Shown one piece after another: positions 41,915-48,910 of a stretch of DNA of 48,910 bases. Position 1 is the first letter of the stretch. Each line of letters starts with the position of its first letter. The DNA comes from an uncultured Clostridia bacterium (GTDB lineage: Bacteria > Bacillota > Clostridia > TANB77 > CAG-508). Below the pieces are notes generated by a model. The model did no database searches. It saw nothing but the letters and a program-made list of their open reading frames with translations, and had not been told where the DNA came from. The position numbers and the translations under genes were made by a program. The stretch spans positions 1 to 48,910 of the forward strand of contig CANQSP010000006.1 of NCBI GenBank assembly GCA_947626555.1, written 5' to 3'.

Positions 41915-42853
41915 ATGTTTAAGAAGGCAACAAAAAGGGCAATGACAGCAATGGTAATTATAGTAATTTTACTGCTTCATGCAGTAGTCGCAAATGCAAC
42001 ACCTCTGCAATTTAAAGTTCCTGAGCAACAGGATGGGCAAGTTTTTGGGTGCCAAATTTGGCTACCTGAAGACACAAAGGCAACTACTCCGGAAGGAGTA
42101 GAAATTACTCTGAAAGGAGGAAGCCGGGGAATTGCTTTAGCCGATGTAGGTTCCTCTACCTTTTTGATAGAGCTAGAAGATGGAAAAAGAGCGTATGTTG
42201 ATAACACGTATTTGTTAATCAACATAAAACAGTATATTCCATCGTTGATAGTGAATCTACAGATGGCAAAAGAAAGGAATAGCTTTACAATGGCGGACGA
42301 AGTTATTCCGAATTTGACTGATAAACAGTTTTACCAGTCAGAAGGAGCCAAAAATGGCTCAGAAGCGTGGCTCCGGTACGAGCCAGCTAAAAAGCTATTA
42401 GAGGCTCAAAAAAACTTTTTGGAGGATGGCTTTTGCATTGTCATATATGATGCGTATCGCCCAAAGAGTGCCAGTGAAGCCTTTAAGGAAGCGTATTCGG
42501 CGTTTATAAACTCTAAACCAAATCCCGTCGAGTTCAAGAAAATTTGGTTTGGGGGGTTAAAAGAATCTTATTTCTTAGCTCAAACAGCGAGTTCCCATAA
42601 CTTTGGAAAGGCGATAGATATGGGGCTAAGAAATATAGAAACAGGAGAGATGCTGGAGATGCCAACAAACATCCATACTTTGGATGTAAGGTCGGCACAG
42701 GTAAGCTGGAAAGTAGGTAGTGAAGCGTATAATAATGCTTGCTACTTAAACACCATGATGAAGAAGGTAGGTTTTTCAGACCTTATTTCAGAATGGTGGC
42801 ATTTCCAGGACAATAGCATTCCTAACGGAAATGCTATTGATCTGGATTTGTAG
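41915..42853 (+). CDS. Secreted VanX/DdpX-like D-Ala-D-Ala dipeptidase (M15)
   Basis: Signal peptide; YDAYRP, SSHNFGKAIDMGL, SEWWHF zinc/catalytic motifs; codon usage less AT-rich than neighbours. Confidence 0.88.
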   Translation: MFKKATKRAMTAMVIIVILLLHAVVANATPLQFKVPEQQDGQVFGCQIWLPEDTKATTPEGVEITLKGGSRGIALADVGSSTFLIELEDGKRAYVDNTYLLINIKQYIPSLIVNLQMAKERNSFTMADEVIPNLTDKQFYQSEGAKNGSEAWLRYEPAKKLLEAQKNFLEDGFCIVIYDAYRPKSASEAFKEAYSAFINSKPNPVEFKKIWFGGLKESYFLAQTASSHNFGKAIDMGLRNIETGEMLEMPTNIHTLDVRSAQVSWKVGSEAYNNACYLNTMMKKVGFSDLISEWWHFQDNSIPNGNAIDLDL

Positions 42854-42856
42854 GAA

Positions 42857-42895
42857 GAAGAGAGGGATCCGATTTTTGGATACCCTCTTTTCGAT
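42857..42895 (+). terminator. Intrinsic terminator after dipeptidase
   Basis: agagggatccgatttttggataccctctttt. Confidence 0.7.
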
Positions 42896-43124
42896 TGTCA
42901 AAATTATAAATTTTAGTCATTAGTAAATTATTGACTTTTTTAATTGATTATATATAATAAGAATAGAAAAAATTGGTAACAATAAAAGTAATTAAGTATA
43001 ACAATTTAAACAGTTTGCACTAAAAAAAGAAGATTAAATACGGTACATTTAACAAACAAAAGAAATTAAATATTTTTCATCTTATAAAAAGAAGGAAAAA
43101 TGCAAGGAAAGGAAAGAAGTTAAT

Positions 43125-45725
43125 ATGGCAGAATATAGTGATGAAGAAAAGCAAAAGGTAAAGGAAATGATTGACAGTTTAATAGAAAAAGCAAAAATAG
43201 CATCAAAGCAGTATTTAAAATTAAATCAAGAGCAAGTAAATAATATAGTAAAGCAAATGGCAATGGCAGGTTTAGAGCATCATATGGAACTTGCAAAACT
43301 AGCTGTGGAAGAAACAGGAAGAGGAATTTACGAAGATAAAATAACTAAAAATATGTTTGCAACAGAATATATTTATCACAGCATAAAAAATGATAAAACT
43401 GTTGGAATTATAAATAAAAATGAAGAAGAGGGATACACTGAAATAGCAGAACCAGTTGGAATTATTGCAGGGGTAACACCTGTTACAAATCCAACTTCTA
43501 CAACTATGTTTAAATCTATAATTTCAGCGAAGACACGAAATGTTATAGTATTTGGTTTTCATCCATCAGCTCAAAAATGTAGTGTGAAGGCTGCAACAAT
43601 TTTAAGAGATGCAGCAGTAAAAGCTGGTGCACCTGAAAATTGTATTTTATGGATTGAAGAACCATCAGTATTAGCTACAACAATGCTTATGAATCATCCT
43701 GATGTTAATTTAATATTAGCTACAGGTGGTACAGGAATGGTAAAAGCAGCTTATTCTTGTGGCAAACCTGCATTAGGAGTGGGACCTGGAAATGTACCTT
43801 GTTATATAGATAAAACTGCAAAACTAAGGACATCAGTAAACGATTTAGTAATGTCTAAATCATTTGATAATGGAATGATTTGTGCATCTGAACAATCAGT
43901 TATAGTAGATAGAGAGATACACGATGAATTTGAGAGATTAATGAAAGAAGCGGGTTGTTATTTCTTAAGCAATGAAGAAACAAATAAATTAAGAAATAGT
44001 ATGTTTATACAAGAAAAAGGTTGTGCACTAAATGCAGATATAGTGGGTAAAAGTCCATATGTTATAGCAAAAGGGGCAGGAATAGAAGTACCAGAAGATA
44101 CTAAAGTTTTAGTACTACACGAAAATGGAGTTGGAATAGAATATCCATTCTCAAAAGAAAAATTAAGTCCAGTTTTGGCTTATTATGTGGTAGATAATGA
44201 AGAAGAGGGTATAGATTTAGCAGAAAAATTAATTGAATTTGGAGGGCTTGGGCATTCAGCAGTAATTCACTCAGAGAATAAGGAAACTATATTGAAATTT
44301 TCCGAAAGAGTAAAAGCAGGAAGAATAATAGTAAATTCACCTTCAACGCATGGGGCAATAGGTGATATATATAATACAAATATGCCATCACTTACATTAG
44401 GTTGTGGTACGTTTGGAGGAAATTCGACAACAGCAAATATATCATCAGTTAATTTAATAAATGTAAAAAAAGTTGCAGATAGGAGGGTTAATATGCAGTG
44501 GTTTAAAATTCCAGATAAAATATATTTTGAAGCAGGTTCAATAGCTTATTTAGAAAAAATGCCAGATATAACAAGGGCATTCATAGTTACAGATGAGTCT
44601 ATGGAAAAGCTTGGATATGTAGATAAAATATTATACTATTTAAGAAAAAGAGAAAAATATGTGCATTCAGAAATTTTTTCAGATGTAGAATCAGATCCTT
44701 CATTCGATACAATTCAAAAAGGTGTTGAAATGATGAAAGAGTTTAAACCAGATGTAATAATTGCATTAGGAGGTGGAAGCCCAATAGATGCAGCAAAGGG
44801 AATGTGGTTATTTTATGAATATCCAGATAGTGATATTGAAGGTTTAAAGTTAAAATTTATGGACATTAGGAAACGTACTTATAAATTTCCTAAATTGGGA
44901 ACTAAATGCAAAATGGTAGCAATACCAACAACTTCTGGAACTGGTTCTGAAGTAACATCATTTGCAGTTATTACAGATAAAGCAAATAATAAAAAATATC
45001 CTTTAGCAGATTATGAATTAACTCCAGATGTTGCAATAATAGATCCAGAGTTAGTAATGAGTTTACCAAAAAAAGTTACAGCAGATACTGGTATGGACGT
45101 TTTAACGCATGCAATAGAGGCATATGTTTCAAACATGGCTTCAGACTACACAGACGGATTAGCAGAAAAGGCTGTAGAATTAGTATTCAAAAATTTAAGG
45201 CAAGCATATAATCACGGTGACGATGCACATGCAAGAGAAAAAATGCACAATGCTAGCACCATTGCAGGAATGGCATTTACAAATGCATTCTTAGGTATAA
45301 ACCACTCACTTGCCCATAAGCTAGGAGCAGAGTTTCATATGGCACATGGCAGAATAAATGCAATATTATTACCATATGTTATTAGGTACAACTCAAGCAA
45401 GCCAACAAAATTCGTATCATTTCCTAAGTATGAATATTACATTGCAGACCAAAAGTATGCAGATTTATCTAGAAGAATGAACTTCCCAGCATATACAAAT
45501 GAAGAAGGAGTAAACTCATTAATAGAAGAAATAAAAAAATTAAATGCAGATTTAGAAATAGAAAGATGTTTAAAAGATGCAGGAGTTAATGAACAAGAAT
45601 TTTTAGAAAAGGTAGATATGCTTGCAGATAGAGCATTTGAAGATCAATGTACTACTGCAAATCCAAGAGTTCCTTTAGTATCAGAGCTAAAGCAAATATT
45701 AATAGATGCTTACTACGGAAACTAA
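43125..45725 (+). CDS. adhE: Bifunctional acetaldehyde-CoA/alcohol dehydrogenase
   Basis: Aldehyde DH domain (GVTPVTNPTSTTMFKS, FDNGMICASEQS) fused to Fe-ADH domain (GGGSPIDAAKGMW, INHSLAHKLGAEFHMAHGRINA). Confidence 0.96.
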   Translation: MAEYSDEEKQKVKEMIDSLIEKAKIASKQYLKLNQEQVNNIVKQMAMAGLEHHMELAKLAVEETGRGIYEDKITKNMFATEYIYHSIKNDKTVGIINKNEEEGYTEIAEPVGIIAGVTPVTNPTSTTMFKSIISAKTRNVIVFGFHPSAQKCSVKAATILRDAAVKAGAPENCILWIEEPSVLATTMLMNHPDVNLILATGGTGMVKAAYSCGKPALGVGPGNVPCYIDKTAKLRTSVNDLVMSKSFDNGMICASEQSVIVDREIHDEFERLMKEAGCYFLSNEETNKLRNSMFIQEKGCALNADIVGKSPYVIAKGAGIEVPEDTKVLVLHENGVGIEYPFSKEKLSPVLAYYVVDNEEEGIDLAEKLIEFGGLGHSAVIHSENKETILKFSERVKAGRIIVNSPSTHGAIGDIYNTNMPSLTLGCGTFGGNSTTANISSVNLINVKKVADRRVNMQWFKIPDKIYFEAGSIAYLEKMPDITRAFIVTDESMEKLGYVDKILYYLRKREKYVHSEIFSDVESDPSFDTIQKGVEMMKEFKPDVIIALGGGSPIDAAKGMWLFYEYPDSDIEGLKLKFMDIRKRTYKFPKLGTKCKMVAIPTTSGTGSEVTSFAVITDKANNKKYPLADYELTPDVAIIDPELVMSLPKKVTADTGMDVLTHAIEAYVSNMASDYTDGLAEKAVELVFKNLRQAYNHGDDAHAREKMHNASTIAGMAFTNAFLGINHSLAHKLGAEFHMAHGRINAILLPYVIRYNSSKPTKFVSFPKYEYYIADQKYADLSRRMNFPAYTNEEGVNSLIEEIKKLNADLEIERCLKDAGVNEQEFLEKVDMLADRAFEDQCTTANPRVPLVSELKQILIDAYYGN

Positions 45726-45953
45726 ACTAATAGGGACGGGGTTAAATAGTTTAACAGATTAATTGTTATATAGTAAAACATTAATATTATATATTTTTGC
45801 GTTGCCCCATTTAAGAAAATGTAACTCACACATGTTCGTAACATTTTCTAAAACGGTCCCCACGAATCACTTCAAAATATATAATATTAATGTTTTGCAA
45901 GTATTATAAATAAGACTCTGTTAAACTATTTAACCCCGTCCCTATTAGTTTAG
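45722..45953. repeat. Palindromic repeat element E7 (same internal palindrome as E3, inverted)
   Basis: Arms 45722-45754 / 45921-45953; interior 45774-45898 is a near-identical reverse complement of 13723-13850. Confidence 0.92.
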
Positions 45954-45954
45954 C

Positions 45955-45995
45955 AAAAATCAAGGCTTCCAGTTGGAAACCTTGATTTTTAATGA
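45955..45995 (-). terminator. Intrinsic terminator of spoIIID
   Basis: aaaaatcaaggcttccagttggaaaccttgattttt. Confidence 0.8.
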
Positions 45996-45996
45996 C

Positions 45997-46281
45997 TTAG
46001 CTTTTCAATGCTAAATATTTCTTTTGAGTTGCTATTCCACCGCGAATATGCCGCTCAGAAGCATTTTTATCCAAAATAATCTTAACTTGAGTATAAAGTG
46101 TTGGAGAAATTTTGGGTAATTGTTGAGTTAAGTTATGATGGATAGTTGATTTACTCACCATAAAAGCCCGAGCAGTCGCTCTAACAGTGGATTTGTGAGA
46201 AATAAAATAGTTTGCTTGTTCTAAAATTTCCATCTCCCATTGTAGTTTTGAAGCCCTTGAATAATGCAATTTTTTGACCAT
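45997..46281 (-). CDS. spoIIID: Sporulation transcriptional regulator SpoIIID
   Basis: HTH: TVRATARAFMVSKSTIHHNLTQQLPKISPTLYTQVKIILDKNASERHIRGGIATQKKY. Confidence 0.93.
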   Translation of the reverse strand: MVKKLHYSRASKLQWEMEILEQANYFISHKSTVRATARAFMVSKSTIHHNLTQQLPKISPTLYTQVKIILDKNASERHIRGGIATQKKYLALKS

Positions 46282-46347
46282 ATGCGAGTACCTCCTAAAA
46301 ATGAATGATTATATTATATAATATAATTAAAGATAATACAATATGCT

Positions 46348-46617
46348 TTAAACTAATAGGGACGGGGTTAAATAGTTTAGTGAAAATAAAATGCAACTAT
46401 AAATGAAAAAATTAATATATTATTTATTTAGGAACATTTTGTGTGGACCAACAAATTATAGCTTGTAAAAATTTTATTTTGTAAAACTTGTTTTACTTAA
46501 AATAAAATTTTTTACAAGCTATTATGCAGTTGGGAGTTCCTAAATAAATAATATATTAATTTTTTGTAATAAATTATTAATTCACTAAACTATTTAACCC
46601 CGTCCCTATTAGTTTAA
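46348..46617. repeat. Palindromic repeat element E8 with multi-level internal palindromes
   Basis: Arms 46348-46380 / 46585-46617; inner palindromes 46405-46566, 46460-46520, 46481-46496. Confidence 0.92.
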
Positions 46618-48359
46618 TCTATAGTTTTTATATGAACTTCTTTTAATTGTTCTTTAGTAACATTACCTGGTGCACCCATCATTAAGTCTTGAGCCTTACT
46701 GTTCATAGGAAAGGCAATTACTTCACGAATTGTTTCACTTCCAGTTATAAGCATAATCATTCTATCTACACCTGGAGCTATACCTGCGTGTGGAGGAGCT
46801 CCATATTGGAAAGCATTAAATAAAGCTGGAAATTTTTCTTCAATATGTTCCTTGCTATAACCAGCAAGTTCAAAAGCTTTTACCATTATTTCTGTATCAT
46901 GATTTCTAACAGCACCAGAAGAAAGTTCAATGCCATTGCATACTATATCATATTGATATGCAAGTATATCTAGTGGATTCATTGTATTTAAAGCTTCTAA
47001 TCCACCCTGTGGCATAGAAAATGGATTATGGTTAAATGCAATTCTTCCATGTTCATCTAATTCGTACATTGGAAAATCCGTGATCCAGCAAAATTGGAAT
47101 ACAGTATCATCTATTAAGTTTAGTCGTTTTCCAAGTTCAGTTCTAATTTGACCTGCCAAGTCGCAGGCTTTCTTTTCACTATCTGCAATAAAGAAAATAG
47201 TATCATCTTTTTCCAAATCAGCTAAGCCTAAAAGTTCTTTCTTTAGGTCATCTGGAATAAATTTGTCGATAGGACCTTTAAAAGATAAATCATCTTGAAC
47301 TTCTAAGTAGCCAAGTCCAACCATACCTAGAGACATAGCAAATTCAAGCATTTTTTCATGAAAACCTTTTGACATCTGTCCTTTAACTTTAATTGCTCTA
47401 ACAGTTTTATTAATAAATGGTTTAAAAGTACATTTATTAAAGAATTCGGATAAGTCTATAATAAATAAAGGATTTCTCAAATCTGGTTTATCTGTACCAT
47501 ATTTTAAAAGTGCTTCTTTATATGGAATTCTTGGAAATGGATATTTTGCAACTTTTTTATCTGAAAATCTTGTAAACGTATTATAAACAACAGGTTCAAT
47601 AGCTGCAAAAACATCATCTTGAGTTGCGTAACTCATTTCCATATCTAATTGGTAAAATTCACCAGGAGTACGGTCAGCTCTAGCATCTTCATCTCTAAAG
47701 CAAGGTGCTATTTGAAAATATTTATCTATACCTGAAACCATTAGTAATTGTTTAAATTGTTGTGGTGCTTGAGGAAGAGCATAGAATTTACCAGGATGAA
47801 TTCTACTTGGAACTAAATAGTCTCTTGCGCCTTCAGGTGATGAACTTGTAAGTATGGGTGTTTGAACTTCTAAAAAACCTTGTTCAATCATTTGATTCCT
47901 TAAAAATTGTATAATTTGTGCTCTTAATATTATATTATTTTTTAATTTATCATTTCTTAAATCTAAAAAACGATATTGAAGACGTAAATCTTCTCTTACT
48001 TCCTGATTACTATTTACTTCAAAAGGTAAATTTTTGGTACGTCTCCCTAAAATTTCAATTTTTTCAATTGCAATTTCTACAAGTCCTGTTTTGATTTTTT
48101 CGTTTATGGTTTCTAACGCTCTTTTTCTAACTGTTCCTTCAACGCAAACAGAAGATTCTATTGGAATATGTGATGCAAAATCGACGTCTGCTTCTCTTGC
48201 AGATGTGACCACCTGTGTAATTCCATACATATCACGTATGTCTAGGAATACAAGACCACCAAAGTCACGAATTGTTTGAACAAATCCAGCTATTTTTACT
48301 TTTTTTCCAACATCCTCTAAACTAATTTCATTGCATGTGTGTGTTCTGTAAAAACTCAT
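46614..48359 (-). CDS. aspS: Aspartyl-tRNA synthetase (bacterial type)
   Basis: RTHTCNEISLEDVGKKVKIAGFVQTIRDFGGLVFLDIRD, FRDEDARADRTPGEFYQLDMEMS, GAPPHAGIAPGVDRMIMLI. Confidence 0.96.
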   Translation of the reverse strand: MSFYRTHTCNEISLEDVGKKVKIAGFVQTIRDFGGLVFLDIRDMYGITQVVTSAREADVDFASHIPIESSVCVEGTVRKRALETINEKIKTGLVEIAIEKIEILGRRTKNLPFEVNSNQEVREDLRLQYRFLDLRNDKLKNNIILRAQIIQFLRNQMIEQGFLEVQTPILTSSSPEGARDYLVPSRIHPGKFYALPQAPQQFKQLLMVSGIDKYFQIAPCFRDEDARADRTPGEFYQLDMEMSYATQDDVFAAIEPVVYNTFTRFSDKKVAKYPFPRIPYKEALLKYGTDKPDLRNPLFIIDLSEFFNKCTFKPFINKTVRAIKVKGQMSKGFHEKMLEFAMSLGMVGLGYLEVQDDLSFKGPIDKFIPDDLKKELLGLADLEKDDTIFFIADSEKKACDLAGQIRTELGKRLNLIDDTVFQFCWITDFPMYELDEHGRIAFNHNPFSMPQGGLEALNTMNPLDILAYQYDIVCNGIELSSGAVRNHDTEIMVKAFELAGYSKEHIEEKFPALFNAFQYGAPPHAGIAPGVDRMIMLITGSETIREVIAFPMNSKAQDLMMGAPGNVTKEQLKEVHIKTID

Positions 48360-48490
48360 AATAAAACCCCCTTAAATAAATTTTGCAGTAAGAGCTTTTT
48401 ATGACATGTTACTAAATACTTTATAATTAAGTTAAATAAAAAATTATTAAAGTTTTATAAAAAAATCATATATTAGTAAACTTAAGCAAT

Positions 48491-48760
48491 AAAAAAAGCC
48501 CTCTGCATAAATGCAGGGACGAAATATTCCGCGGTGCCACCCTGGTTGAAAGCTACTTACATTTATATACTAATGTACGTTGGTATTACTTTTATATAGT
48601 TTCATATAGTACATAACTTATAGCTTTCCACTTTATAAAAAAATTGCTCCAATGTGTTAGACTTTGTTATGTTTGCTAAAAAGGCTCTCAGCGCATCACC
48701 TTTACTCTCTTATTAGTAACCTTTAACAAGCCATTCATCTTCATAGCAATATATATTAAA
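48491..48760 (-). ncRNA. T-box leader upstream of aspS
   Basis: Reverse strand: agggtggcaccgcgg antiterminator (48529-48543), terminator cgtccctgcatttatgcagagggcttttttt, Stem I gagagtaaaggtgatgcgctgagagcc. Confidence 0.92.
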
Positions 48761-48910
48761 TTTATAATTTTCAATTATAGCATAATGTATTCAGGAAAAT
48801 CAATAGTTATGAGCTAAAATTTAAAATTTATAATGAAGGTTAGTCAATCATATGTCACACTTTTTTGAAAAATATATAGTTTGAATACTCTATATTGTTA
48901 TGACCAATTC

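Noticed and set aside
2585-46617. Repeats as a CRISPR array
   Set aside because: Arms are dispersed kilobases apart at intergenic sites in inverted pairs, not regularly spaced direct repeats; no cas genes.
2585-46617. Repeats as merely ordinary Rho-independent terminators
   Set aside because: Most lack a T tract next to the stem, have long structured interiors, nest within each other and share primary sequence; only E6 looks terminator-like.

Overview
AT-rich chromosomal window that looks like a Clostridia-type Firmicute, mostly housekeeping and fermentation genes: lepB, holB, PSP1/RicT, a four-gene 2-oxoacid:ferredoxin oxidoreductase, plsX-acpP-rnc, addB, gltD-like, a NuoE/NuoF/[FeFe]-hydrogenase cluster, ldh, leuS, a VanX-like dipeptidase, adhE, spoIIID, and aspS with a T-box leader. 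Two things stand out. (1) Three unrelated genes (plsX, addB, and a membrane-anchored six-hairpin-type protein) are each interrupted by one extra nucleotide at the same motif. A zero-frame CGG codon is followed by A, and the conserved protein resumes in the +1 frame at GGA (Gly), i.e. NNN-C-GGA. This suggests recurrent +1 frameshifting, or quadruplet decoding, at rare CGG codons. (2) Eight loci carry a dense family of hierarchical palindromic repeats. The terminal inverted repeats are about 33 bp, each end is itself a 10-bp hairpin with a G-rich 13-nt loop, variants covary between the two ends, some copies are nested, and the ends often supply the stop codon of the adjacent gene. LeuRS also carries a Nudix domain inserted in its editing-domain region. 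All calls are by eye from sequence and the ORF track; no database searches were run.
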